Shown: positions 16,364 to 24,398 of the stretch, in pieces
How positions within the stretch are numbered: position 1 is the first letter of the stretch
Layout: every line of letters starts with the position of its first letter
Assembly: GCA_023387735.1 (NCBI GenBank)
Contig: JAEWHP010000035.1
Location: 1-64,000 of the forward strand
Reading direction: 5' to 3'
Length of the DNA stretch: 64,000 nt
Source of the DNA: Pseudomonadota bacterium
Lineage (GTDB): Bacteria > Pseudomonadota > Alphaproteobacteria > Rhizobiales > Xanthobacteraceae
The notes under the pieces: model-generated
Seen by the model: only the letters and a program-made list of their open reading frames with translations
What the model was told of the DNA's origin: nothing
The model's database searches: none
Translations under genes and position numbers: made by a program

Positions 16364-16957
16364 ATGACCAAGCCTGCAGCCAAGCCCGCCCCGCGATTTC
16401 CAGCTCCCCCGATCGACAAAATGCCGGAGGACATCCGCACCCGGATCCTGGCGGTGCAGGAAAAGTCCGGCTTCGTTCCAAACGTCTTCCTGTCGCTGGC
16501 GTACCGTCCCGACGAGTTTCGCGCCTTCTTTGCCTATCACGACGCGTTGATGGAAAAGGACGGCGGCCTGACCAAGGCCGAGCGCGAGATGATCGTGGTG
16601 GCAACCTCGAGCGCCAACCAGTGCCATTATTGCGTGATCGCACACGGCGCGATCCTGCGCATCCGGGCGAAAAATCCGCAAATTGCCGACCAGATCGCGG
16701 TCAATTACCGCAAGGCCGACATCACGCCGCGCCAGCGCGCCATGCTCGACTTCGCCATGAAGGTGAGCCAGGAGGCGAACAAGGTTTCCGAGGCCGACTT
16801 TGCCGAGATTGCGAGCCACGGCTTCAGCGACGACGACATCTGGGACATCGCGGCGATCGCGGCCTTCTTTGCGCTGTCGAACCGGATGGCCAACGTCACG
16901 GCGATGCGCCCGAACGACGAATTCTACATGATGGGACGGTTGCCGAAACAGGGCTGA
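16364..16957 (+). CDS. Peroxidase-related (AhpD/CMD-like) protein
   Basis: About 197 residues from ATG 16364; an in-frame ATG at 16316 would add 16 residues without homology. It has the carboxymuconolactone decarboxylase/AhpD fold with the redox-active motif NQCHYCVIAHG (CxxC with the downstream His), typical of 'uncharacterised peroxidase-related' proteins. These are thought to use the two Cys for disulfide-based peroxide or oxidant reduction in the cytosol. It follows the HerA gene by about 110 bp and precedes mgtC by 22 bp, so it may share a transcript with mgtC. Confidence 0.88.
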   Translation: MTKPAAKPAPRFPAPPIDKMPEDIRTRILAVQEKSGFVPNVFLSLAYRPDEFRAFFAYHDALMEKDGGLTKAEREMIVVATSSANQCHYCVIAHGAILRIRAKNPQIADQIAVNYRKADITPRQRAMLDFAMKVSQEANKVSEADFAEIASHGFSDDDIWDIAAIAAFFALSNRMANVTAMRPNDEFYMMGRLPKQG

Positions 16958-16979
16958 ACAGTGCCCGGAGGCTATCGCG

Positions 16980-17462
16980 TTGCACGACTGGACCGAGATC
17001 ATATTGCGTCTTGGCGTGGCCACGCTGGCGGGCGGCTTGATCGGCCTCAACCGCGATCTGCACGGAAAGCCGATCGGGCTGAAGACGCTGTCGCTGGTCA
17101 GCCTCGCGACGGCGATGCTGCTGGTGATGGTCCATTCGGACCAGGACAGGATCGTTTCCGACGCGGGCAGCCGGGTGATTCAGGGGATCCTGACCGGGAT
17201 CGGCTTTCTCGGCGCCGGCGTCATCGTGCACGCCGCACAGCATTTCCGGGTTCGCGGGCTCACCAGCGCCGCCTGCACCTGGCTCGCGGCCTGCATCGGC
17301 ATCGTCTGCGGCCTCGGACAATGGCGGCTGGTCCTTGTCGCTCTGGTCATGACCTTCGCGGTCCTGACGGTCGGCAACAGGCTCGAACACTGGCTGCACA
17401 GGAAACTTGGCGGCAAGGACGAGGCGGCGCCGGAACGGCCGGCCGCTTTCCCGGATGAATGA
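16980..17462 (+). CDS. MgtC/SapB-family membrane protein
   Basis: 160-residue inner-membrane protein of the MgtC/SapB family, linked to Mg2+ homeostasis and acid or intracellular survival. Three to four hydrophobic segments lie between 8 and 135. The family signatures LAGGLIGLNRDLHGKPIGLKT (about 16-36) and GILTGIGFLGAGVIV (about 69-83) are present, followed by VRGLTSAACTWLAACIG. The start is a TTG at 16980 with a good GGAGG site 8 bases upstream. It has the short, N-domain-only form without the long C-terminal ACT-like domain of Salmonella MgtC. Confidence 0.9.
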   Translation: MHDWTEIILRLGVATLAGGLIGLNRDLHGKPIGLKTLSLVSLATAMLLVMVHSDQDRIVSDAGSRVIQGILTGIGFLGAGVIVHAAQHFRVRGLTSAACTWLAACIGIVCGLGQWRLVLVALVMTFAVLTVGNRLEHWLHRKLGGKDEAAPERPAAFPDE

Positions 17463-17600
17463 CCGGTGCGGCGGCGATGACAGCCGCCGGTTCCATGAGT
17501 TGCTGCAGGGGCGATCGTTGCTTCGCGCGCAGCAGGTTTTGATGTTGGAAGCGCGGCCAGCGTGCTAAGTAGGCTGCAGGATTTGCGTCGGACGACAGCC

Positions 17601-17939
17601 TTGAAAACCCAGCGGCCCATTGTAACGGATTCCGAGCACGTGGTGCTCAAGTTCCGGCCGCGCACCTCGGCCCAGCCGCCGGGCGGGCGGGAAGACCCCG
17701 GCCCGGCAATCGGCCAGCACATGGCGGCTGACCTGTCGCGTTACGAACGGCCGCGCGACGAACCCGACGACTTCCGTCACCGCATGCTCGCCAACGTCGC
17801 TGCGCTCGCGTTCACCGTGGCGCTGACCGCGATCGGCATCTGGCTCGCGGTGAGCATCGCCGATCTTCGCAAGACCCAGGATTGCGTCCTGATGGGCCGC
17901 CGCGACTGCGCCCGGATTTCGGTGATGCCGCAGGGGTAG
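17601..17939 (+). CDS. Hypothetical protein with one transmembrane segment
   Basis: About 112 residues from TTG 17601 (KTQRPIVTDSEHVV); the frame is open from a GTG at 17562, so the start is uncertain. The N-terminal half is polar and proline-rich. A single hydrophobic helix (VAALAFTVALTAIGIWLAVSIADL) lies in the C-terminal half, and a short tail has two Cys (DCVLMGRRDCARI), probably periplasmic. I do not recognise a family; it looks like a conserved Bradyrhizobium-type small membrane protein. It stands between mgtC and an L,D-transpeptidase gene. Confidence 0.6.
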   Translation: MKTQRPIVTDSEHVVLKFRPRTSAQPPGGREDPGPAIGQHMAADLSRYERPRDEPDDFRHRMLANVAALAFTVALTAIGIWLAVSIADLRKTQDCVLMGRRDCARISVMPQG

Positions 17940-18209
17940 CAAAGCTGGATTCTCGCAACGAAAACAGATCGTCCTACCGCTCGGCGCCCATCCGTTTAAT
18001 GGCGAATGGAAGTGCTTCCTCACCGTGTTTGCGTCGTGGCGACCTACCTCCTGCTCGGGCTGTCGTATCTGGGAGATTTCCCGCCCGTCGCATCGATGGT
18101 TCCCCTGCGACGATTGGCGGCGTGAATGGTGCCGACGCAGGTTGGTAGATTCAAACCGCGCAATCAGCGTTTTGACAAGCGCAAACAGGCATTTCAACCG
18201 GGGCATGAC

Positions 18210-19823
18210 ATGACAAGTCGATTTGCGACGACGCAGTCCACCGTTACGATGCTGCGTTGGCGGCCCCCGGCCATGCTGACGCTCATGGCAACGGCGCTGC
18301 TTGCGGGATTAACCGCCGCCGCGACGGCGCGACAGGCGCGCCCTGTGTCACCTGTCGAGGCGATAGCGCCGCGCGAGGCAGGCGAGCCGATCATGGCGGT
18401 CGTCTCGATCAAGACCCAGCACATTACCTTCTACGACGCCGACGGCTGGATTGCGCGCGCGCCGGTTTCGACCGGCACCACCGGACGCGAGACGCCGGCT
18501 GGCGTCTTCGCCATCCTCGAGAAGAACAAGGACCACCGCTCGTCGCTTTACGACGATGCCGAGATGCCGAACATGCAGCGCATCACCTGGAACGGTATCG
18601 CGATGCACGGCGGGCCGTTGCCCGGCTATGCGGCCTCGCACGGCTGCATTCGGATGCCTTTTGGCTTTGCGGAGAAGGTGTTCGACAGGACGCGGATCGG
18701 CATGCGTGTGATCATCTCGCCGAATGACACCGCCCCGGTCGAGATTTCCCACCCGGCCCTGATCACGCCGAAAGCGGAAGCCGTCGCGGCCGCTCCTTCG
18801 CGTCCCGAGGCGCTGGCCCGCGACGCCGCGGACGCCGCCAGGACGGCCGACGAGGCAAAGAAGGCTGCTGCGACCACCGCGCGCGAGTCCGCATCGCTGG
18901 CGGCGTCGCTGCGCAAGGTGGAAGGGCTCAAGAAGAAAGCCGATGCCGAGCTTGCGTCCGCCGAAAAGGCGCTCGCCACCGCAAAGACCGACGCGGCCAG
19001 GACGCAGGCCGAAGAGCGGAAGCAGAAAGCCGCGCCAGTGGCCGCCCAGGCTGCGACTGATCTCGACACCGCCAGGGCCGACGCGAAGTCGAAGCTCGAC
19101 GCAGCGGCGGCTGCAAAGGATACCGCCAGGGCAGCCGAGAAGAACAAGATCGACCTGGCCAAGGCGGCGCGCGAGGCAAAATTGGCGCTTGAGCCGGTCT
19201 CGATTTACATCAGCCGCGCGACGCAGAAGCTCTACGTGCGGCGCAATACACACAAGCCGGCGCCGGACGGCGGCGGCGAGGTGTTCGATACGTCCATCGA
19301 GGTTCCGGTCACGATCCGCGACCCCGGCAGGAGGATCGGCACGCACGTGTTCACGGCGATGGCGCGCAACGACACCGGGCTGCGCTGGAGCGCGGTCACG
19401 ATCGACAGCGGCGATGACGCGAAGGGCGCGCTTGACCGCATCACCATCCCGCAGGACGTGCTCGACCGCGTCGCGCCGACCGCCTTGCCGCGGTCCTCGA
19501 TCGTGATCTCGGACGAGCCGCTGAGTCGCGAGACCAACTATCGCACCGAGTTCGTCACGGTGTTGAGCGACCAGCCCCAGGGCGGTTTCATTACCCGCAA
19601 GCCGACGCCGCCTGTCGATATGGCGGATGGCGGCAGCTGGGGCGACGATGGTTTCGGCTTCTTTTTTCAGCCCGGTGGGAATCTCCAGCCCGGCAATATG
19701 CGCCAGCGCCGCGGCCAGACTTACTATCCGGCGGAACGCGGCTATCCACAACAGCAGGGCTATCCGATGCAACAAGGTTACCCGATGCAGCAGGGCTATC
19801 CGATGCAACAGGGCCGGTGGTAA
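18210..19823 (+). CDS. L,D-transpeptidase with second YkuD-like domain
   Basis: 537-residue exported enzyme that makes 3-3 peptidoglycan cross-links or attaches proteins to the wall. From ATG 18210 there is a hydrophobic signal segment (about 22-40), then a YkuD catalytic domain with HGGPLPGY and SHGCIRMP (Cys146). An Ala/Lys-rich, probably coiled-coil region spans about 190-325 (many AxxAxxK heptads). A second YkuD-like stretch (SIYISRATQKLYVRR ... GRRIGTHVFTAM) lacks any SHGC motif. The protein ends in four copies of a GYPxQQ hexapeptide. The upstream GTG/ATG region (from 18126) is also open. It is convergent with the cytochrome c gene. Confidence 0.88.
   Translation: MTSRFATTQSTVTMLRWRPPAMLTLMATALLAGLTAAATARQARPVSPVEAIAPREAGEPIMAVVSIKTQHITFYDADGWIARAPVSTGTTGRETPAGVFAILEKNKDHRSSLYDDAEMPNMQRITWNGIAMHGGPLPGYAASHGCIRMPFGFAEKVFDRTRIGMRVIISPNDTAPVEISHPALITPKAEAVAAAPSRPEALARDAADAARTADEAKKAAATTARESASLAASLRKVEGLKKKADAELASAEKALATAKTDAARTQAEERKQKAAPVAAQAATDLDTARADAKSKLDAAAAAKDTARAAEKNKIDLAKAAREAKLALEPVSIYISRATQKLYVRRNTHKPAPDGGGEVFDTSIEVPVTIRDPGRRIGTHVFTAMARNDTGLRWSAVTIDSGDDAKGALDRITIPQDVLDRVAPTALPRSSIVISDEPLSRETNYRTEFVTVLSDQPQGGFITRKPTPPVDMADGGSWGDDGFGFFFQPGGNLQPGNMRQRRGQTYYPAERGYPQQQGYPMQQGYPMQQGYPMQQGRW
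19740..19811 (+). repeat. Four-unit 18-bp tandem repeat inside L,D-transpeptidase gene
   Basis: Four in-frame 18-base units encode GYPQQQ once and GYPMQQ three times. The units differ by synonymous changes, so the repeat is older than a very recent slippage event. It forms the C-terminal tail of the L,D-transpeptidase. Confidence 0.9.
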
Positions 19824-19851
19824 GCCGCGGTATGCCGGCCCGCACGTTCTT

Positions 19852-20301
19852 CTATTTTTGCTGAATGCGATTCAGATAATCGATGACAGCAAGGATGCGT
19901 GTTCGTACGACGACCTCCGGACTGTTCTCCGGCCCTGCCAGCCTCCAATAGAACGGATCGACCGCGTGAGGCAGGTTGATGATGGGGTTGAATCGCTCCC
20001 CCCAGATCGGCATCTCGCGCGTGCCGTGAGCGGGAACTGCTTTTGATCCATAGATGGTTTCGTAGACAGCGTTCGTGGGAAAGACCCCGTTGTTGTTCTT
20101 TGCCAGTATCGTCAAATCGGATGGCGGTACCTTGAGCTGTTCGCTGACAGGCCCCTTGCCCTTTCCGTCCGCGCCATGACAGCTCGCGCACGAAGACAGA
20201 AATTCCGATCTCCCGATATCTGAGGGTTGGGCCTTCGCCGCACCGGCAAACCCGGCAACCAGGCCGGCAATCGTCAACCATTTCAGGCATCTGGAGATCA
20301 T
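19852..20301 (-). CDS. Periplasmic c-type cytochrome
   Basis: 149-residue single-haem cytochrome c. The signal peptide is MISRCLKWLTIAGLVAGFAGAAKA with probable cleavage before QPSD. The haem site is CASCH (about 38-42), and the distal Met is probably the one in REMPIWGERF. This pattern resembles the small cytochromes of the cbb3/nitrite-type class I group. Start ATG 20301 has a GAGGG site just upstream. It lies beside a Met/His-rich outer-membrane protein gene on the same strand (94 bp upstream) and near a PCuAC copper chaperone, suggesting a link to metal or respiratory functions. Confidence 0.9.
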   Translation of the reverse strand: MISRCLKWLTIAGLVAGFAGAAKAQPSDIGRSEFLSSCASCHGADGKGKGPVSEQLKVPPSDLTILAKNNNGVFPTNAVYETIYGSKAVPAHGTREMPIWGERFNPIINLPHAVDPFYWRLAGPENSPEVVVRTRILAVIDYLNRIQQK

Positions 20302-20395
20302 GTCATGCCCTCACCCGCAGCTTTCGGATGAATCCTCCTAGCAGTCCCGGGCGCGGTGCCGTTTGACACAGGTCAATACGACCCTCATGCGCTCC

Positions 20396-21544
20396 TCAAT
20401 TGAGCCGCGCGCCTATACCGGTGAGTACGCGATAGTCGGGCTTCGACTGCACGCCGTTGTGCTGGTTTATCACCGGGACGCCAAAGGACACGAAACCCGA
20501 GAAGCGGTCGACACCGACGCGAACGCCGGGCGAGAGATAGACCGTGGTGCCGCCGGAGTTGGGGTCCGCAATGCCGGCGATGCGCTGCTTGTCGTGCCAC
20601 TCGCCGTTGAGCTCGAGCACGAGGTCGAGCGTGTACGGCGTCTTCTTCATGTCGCTGTGGTCGTGATTGGCGTGATAGAGACAATGTTCCTGTGTCTGGT
20701 TTTTCGGCTGCATACAATATTCGTGAAGTTCGATTTCCTTCGCCGAGCCGGTGGCGCCGACCAGGCGATATGACACCGCGGTGCCGAACAGGAAGCGATC
20801 GCCGAGGTTGGTGTCCTGCGTCCCCTTCGTGATCAGATAATAGAGGCCGCTCACGTCGAACCCCCACCGGCCGGCGCGCTTGGAAAGAGCGGCGCCGAAC
20901 AGGCCGTCCCATGAGCCCGAGCCCGGCTGGAATTCGGCCTGGAACAGTTGGCCAGCGGCGTCGCGCTGGTTGGTGCTGCCGGTGGGCGCCTTGAAGCCGA
21001 ACAATACGGCGGCCGACGTTCCCGTCTGCGCGTTGTTGTGGAAGCGATATTGCCCGAGCATTGTCACGTCGCCGAAGCCCGCCGAATTGCCGCGCCGGTT
21101 GATGCCGTCGGGGCTCATCAGGCTGTTCATGTCGCCGGCATTCATCATGCCCATGTGTCCGCCGCTCAGCATGTCCTCGGCGGGCTCGCTGATGCCCGAG
21201 CGCCGGACCCCGCCTGCGCGAACGGCGACCGTGAAGTCGTTGGTGATGCCGTAGGCGGCGGAAATCGAGATAGCGTCGATCGAGCGCAGCGAATGTGCGT
21301 GCGTGCCCTTGGCTGCGGCGGCAAGCAGGTCGGCATCCGAGAGCTGACCGAGCCTGATGAACTCGTAACGTATCGATGCGGCAATCAGTCCTTCGGAAAG
21401 CGTGTCGGCCGAGATGGTGTTGATCGGCCCGCCGCTGCCGGTGTTGCCGCCGCCGCCGGGATGATGCGCTTCGGCTGGTGCGGCAAGAAAAAGCATCATC
21501 GATGAAAACAGACCGGCGGACCTCATGCGATACGCAAAAAACAC
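20396..21544 (-). CDS. Outer-membrane beta-barrel protein with Met- and His-rich loops
   Basis: About 382 residues from GTG 21544, preceded by AAGGGGG; ATG 21526 is an alternative. A signal peptide (AYRMRSAGLFSSMMLFLAAPAEA) is followed by HHPGGGG. The rest alternates short amphipathic strands and ends in YRVLTGIGARLN, as in barrel proteins of the transporter/phenol MetA-like type. Two loops look metal-binding: GGHMGMMNAGDMNSLM, and a His/Cys-rich stretch between about 285 and 315 (HEYCMQP ... EHCLYHANHDHSD). With the neighbouring cytochrome c and PCuAC genes this suggests copper handling, CopB-like in idea, but family membership is not certain. Confidence 0.75.
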   Translation of the reverse strand: MFFAYRMRSAGLFSSMMLFLAAPAEAHHPGGGGNTGSGGPINTISADTLSEGLIAASIRYEFIRLGQLSDADLLAAAAKGTHAHSLRSIDAISISAAYGITNDFTVAVRAGGVRRSGISEPAEDMLSGGHMGMMNAGDMNSLMSPDGINRRGNSAGFGDVTMLGQYRFHNNAQTGTSAAVLFGFKAPTGSTNQRDAAGQLFQAEFQPGSGSWDGLFGAALSKRAGRWGFDVSGLYYLITKGTQDTNLGDRFLFGTAVSYRLVGATGSAKEIELHEYCMQPKNQTQEHCLYHANHDHSDMKKTPYTLDLVLELNGEWHDKQRIAGIADPNSGGTTVYLSPGVRVGVDRFSGFVSFGVPVINQHNGVQSKPDYRVLTGIGARLN

Positions 21545-21832
21545 TTTAACGCCCCCTTCATTCACGTCCGAGGATAAGCCATCGGAGTTGGGCGCGGGCT
21601 TGACTGGATCATGCACGAAGCGCGGCTTGATCTTGCGCGCAGCGCGGCCTGCCGGCGACGAACTGAGGTGAATTGCGGAAGAGTTGCGTCTCGCCTCCGA
21701 TCTTTTTGCGTCACGATGCACTGGCCGCAATCACGGCCGAACGCAGCCTCAATCGCGGCGAGTGCCGGCCGTAATCGCGTCTGAATGCTTCTCTACACGG
21801 GCTTACGTCCAGCGCGTATCGGAGTGGACATC

Positions 21833-22339
21833 ATGACAAGCGTCTTCAGAATCACTTTTGCTTTTTCCCTTTGTTTTTCCGCAGCCGTGGCCACGTCGTC
21901 TGCGCAGGCGCACGACTTCAAGGTGGGAGCGCTCGACATCGGTCACCCGTGGTCGCGCCCCACCCCGAAAGACGCCAACATCGCGGGTGGCTATCTCACC
22001 ATCACCAACAAGGGCAAGGTTGCGGATCGCCTGATCGGCGGCGCATCGCCCGCGGCAAGCCAGATCGAGGTGCATGAGATGGCCAATGTGGACGGCATGA
22101 TGAAGACGCGCCCACTCGCCAACGGTCTGGAAATCAAGCCCGGCAAGACGATCGAACTCAAGCCGGGCGCGTATCGTCTCGTACTGCTCGGCCTCAAGGA
22201 GCCGCTGCAGGTCGGCCAGAAGGTGAAGGGCACGCTGGTGTTCGAGAAGGCCGGACCTGTCGAGATCGTCTACAACGTCGAGGAAAAGCCCGAAGCCTCG
22301 AATGCCACCAGTGGCTCCGCACTACACAAGCATCATTAA
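21833..22339 (+). CDS. Periplasmic copper chaperone PCu(A)C family protein
   Basis: 168-residue secreted copper-binding protein that delivers Cu(I) to the CuA or CuB sites of cytochrome oxidases. From ATG 21833 (GGAGTGG upstream) there is a signal peptide ending SSAQA-HDFKVG. The family motif follows: HPWSRPT, AGGYLTITNKG, then the copper ligands in SQIEVHEMANVDGMMKTRP (His-x-Met ... Met-Met) and LKPGAYRLVLLGL. The His-rich C-terminus (HKHH) may add a binding site. It is divergent from the Met/His-rich barrel protein gene, with about 290 bp between starts, consistent with a shared metal response. Confidence 0.92.
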   Translation: MTSVFRITFAFSLCFSAAVATSSAQAHDFKVGALDIGHPWSRPTPKDANIAGGYLTITNKGKVADRLIGGASPAASQIEVHEMANVDGMMKTRPLANGLEIKPGKTIELKPGAYRLVLLGLKEPLQVGQKVKGTLVFEKAGPVEIVYNVEEKPEASNATSGSALHKHH

Positions 22340-22354
22340 AGGGTGCGCGTTCGC

Positions 22355-22825
22355 ATGTCTGACAGGGTGGACGACGGGGGCGTTTACGCCCTGCTCGAAC
22401 TGGCGGGCTCCGCACCGCCAAAGATCGCAACACCCGTGCGACCGTTCGCGCGCTTTCCGCGAACCGGGACGTCGTCGTCCGCTCGGCTCGTTGCGCCGGA
22501 CGAACGGCGAGACCGGCCCGGAAGAGGGTTCGAACAACGCGGCGTCGTCGCGATCAGCGACGGCTGCTACCTGGACTCGACTTTCTTCACCGGGTCGAAC
22601 GACCCGGTCGAGCCCGAATGCCGGCCGGCGCCGCCGACGGGCCGCAAACCGTCATGGAGAAACGGGCGGACGGCAGCCACGATGCTGGGCGCGTCGCTTT
22701 TCGGTTTCGCACTGGCCTTCCTTGCATTCACCCAGCTGACGCCCACGTTGCAACTCGGCCTGAGCGATGTTGTATGCCTCGGCGCAAATTCGAATCTTTC
22801 GCAGACCGCACGCACCAACGAGTAA
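22355..22825 (+). CDS. Hypothetical protein with one C-terminal transmembrane segment
   Basis: 156 residues from ATG 22355 (MSDRVDDGGVYALLE); an upstream GTG at 22343 is also open. The first 110 residues are polar, Arg/Pro-rich and probably disordered. A single hydrophobic helix follows (GASLFGFALAFLAFTQL), with a short tail. It begins 15 bp after the PCuAC gene and may be co-transcribed. I recognise no family, and the frame could be spurious because GC-rich DNA opens long frames; the clean TM helix and position argue for it. Confidence 0.45.
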   Translation: MSDRVDDGGVYALLELAGSAPPKIATPVRPFARFPRTGTSSSARLVAPDERRDRPGRGFEQRGVVAISDGCYLDSTFFTGSNDPVEPECRPAPPTGRKPSWRNGRTAATMLGASLFGFALAFLAFTQLTPTLQLGLSDVVCLGANSNLSQTARTNE

Positions 22826-22893
22826 TGCTTCGGGCCGGCACGACCACGACAGGCCGTGCCGGCCCATTACGTTTGAACGCAGGTTTCAATTCT

Positions 22894-23361
22894 CTAGGTA
22901 GTCCCGAGACCGGCCTTGGCGCACTGTTCATCCTGGTCGCCGGTAACGCCGCTCACGCCAACGCCGCCGGTGACCTTGCCGTCGACCATGATTGGCACGC
23001 CGCCGGGCGAAGCAAAGACGCCGGGTAGCGTCGCCGTGGCCATGCCGCCCTTGTTGATCACGTCCATGAAGACGCGCGTCGGGCGCCGATAGGTCGCCGC
23101 CGCCCTCGCCTTGCCGACGGCGATGTCCATGCTGGCGGTCTGCGTATTGTCCATGCGTTCGAAGTACACGAGGAATCCGTGGTTATCGACCACGGCGACA
23201 GCCACGTTCCATGCGTTCTTCTGGCATTCGGCAAGAACGCCGGCCGCGATCTTTTTCGCGCCGGCCGCATTGATCGCCGTGCCGTAGTCAGGGCGTTTGT
23301 CCTGAGCAAATGCGCCTGTGGTAAGGGCTGCAAAAGCGACGCCGAGCAGAATTGACCTCAT
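22894..23361 (-). CDS. Secreted GlcG/HbpS-family heme-binding-like protein
   Basis: 155-residue protein of the GlcG/HbpS (DUF336) family, some of which bind haem or act as redox sensors. Signal peptide MRSILLGVAFAALTTGAFA with cleavage before QDKR. Family segments are VAVAVVDNHGFLVYFERMDN, ASMDIAVGKARAAATYRRPT, GVFASPGGVPIM and the Gly-rich VTGGVGVSGVTGDQDEQCAKAG end. Start ATG 23361 has a GAGGAAA site upstream. It is divergent from the acpXL operon and seems unrelated to it. Confidence 0.9.
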   Translation of the reverse strand: MRSILLGVAFAALTTGAFAQDKRPDYGTAINAAGAKKIAAGVLAECQKNAWNVAVAVVDNHGFLVYFERMDNTQTASMDIAVGKARAAATYRRPTRVFMDVINKGGMATATLPGVFASPGGVPIMVDGKVTGGVGVSGVTGDQDEQCAKAGLGTT

Positions 23362-23615
23362 CTTTGTTTCCTCCCTTAGGTTTATTGTGGAAGAGAATTA
23401 TACCTGTACGGACCGCTCTGCGTACTGGACTTCGGAACCAAAACCGCCATTTTTGCCGCTAAATCGATCACCAACGGAGCGGCCACCCTCCATTGAACTC
23501 AGGCCCTCGCTCCGATATACGGGCACTCGACTCCGGCCGAGGGACCAGGGCCTTCCGGGGCCACGCCCCGTCTCCTCAAGCCGTTCCGGATTACCTCCAA
23601 TATATCAAAGGCTTA

Positions 23616-23912
23616 ATGATGTCCTCCACATACGATCAGATCGCCAACATTATCGCTGAGACCTGCGACATTCCGCGCGACACGATCAAGCCGGAGAGCC
23701 ATGCCATCGACGATCTGGGGATCGACAGCCTGGACTTCCTCGACATCGCCTTTGCCATCGACAAGGCGTTCGGCATCAAGATGCCGCTCGAAAAATGGAC
23801 CCAGGAGGTCAACGACGGCAAGGCCACGACCGAGCAGTACTTCGTGCTGCAAAATCTCGCCGATCGCATCGACGAACTGGTCGCCGCCAAGAACGCAGGA
23901 ACGGGCGCGTAA
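23616..23912 (+). CDS. acpXL: Acyl carrier protein AcpXL
   Basis: 98-residue dedicated acyl carrier protein for the very-long-chain fatty acid of lipid A. The phosphopantetheine site is GIDSLDFLD with Ser38. It is longer than housekeeping AcpP (about 78 residues) and has the charged C-terminal extension (EQYFVLQNLADRIDEL) typical of AcpXL. Start ATG 23616, followed by a second ATG. It heads the plus-strand run acpXL-fabZXL-fabF2XL-fabF1XL-lpxXL, with 12 bp to the next gene. The gene order matches the Rhizobium VLCFA locus, which makes the assignment firm. Confidence 0.93.
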   Translation: MMSSTYDQIANIIAETCDIPRDTIKPESHAIDDLGIDSLDFLDIAFAIDKAFGIKMPLEKWTQEVNDGKATTEQYFVLQNLADRIDELVAAKNAGTGA

Positions 23913-23924
23913 CCACCCATCACC

Positions 23925-24398
23925 ATGGATCTCGATTATTTCAAGCTCATCGACCGCATCGTCGACCTCAACATCGACGAGAAGCGGATTACGGTCGAGG
24001 CACAGGTTCCTGCTGTTCACACCATCTTCGAAGGGCACTTCCCCGGCTTTCCGATCATGCCCGGCGTGCTGCTGACCGAAGCGATGGCGCAGAGCTCGGG
24101 CTGGCTTGTGCTCGGCGTGCTGAAGTTCGAGCGCATGCCGTTCCTGGCGATCGTGAAGGAAGCCAAGATGCGTGGCTTCGTCAGCCCCGGCGAGTTGCTG
24201 ACGATCGAGGCGACGCTCGAGCACGAAGGCTCCGGTTTTGCCGTCACGAAGGCAAAGGTGCGCATCGGCAAGGAATTGAAGTGCAGCGCCGAGCTCACTT
24301 TCGGTCTAGCCCCCTTCCCCGACCCGGCCCTGCGCGTGCACATGGATGCGATGGCCCACAAGATCGGCTTCCCACTGCAGGCGTTGACGCATGACTGA
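23925..24398 (+). CDS. fabZXL: 3-hydroxyacyl-ACP dehydratase FabZ-like (FabZXL)
   Basis: 157-residue hot-dog-fold dehydratase that removes water from 3-hydroxyacyl-AcpXL during elongation of the lipid A very-long-chain acid. The active site is EGHFPGFPIMPGVLLTEAMAQ's core, with His38 and Glu52 as catalytic pair. Length and motif fit FabZ. Start ATG 23925, 12 bp after acpXL; its stop overlaps the next start by 8 bp, so translation is coupled to fabF2XL. Confidence 0.92.
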   Translation: MDLDYFKLIDRIVDLNIDEKRITVEAQVPAVHTIFEGHFPGFPIMPGVLLTEAMAQSSGWLVLGVLKFERMPFLAIVKEAKMRGFVSPGELLTIEATLEHEGSGFAVTKAKVRIGKELKCSAELTFGLAPFPDPALRVHMDAMAHKIGFPLQALTHD

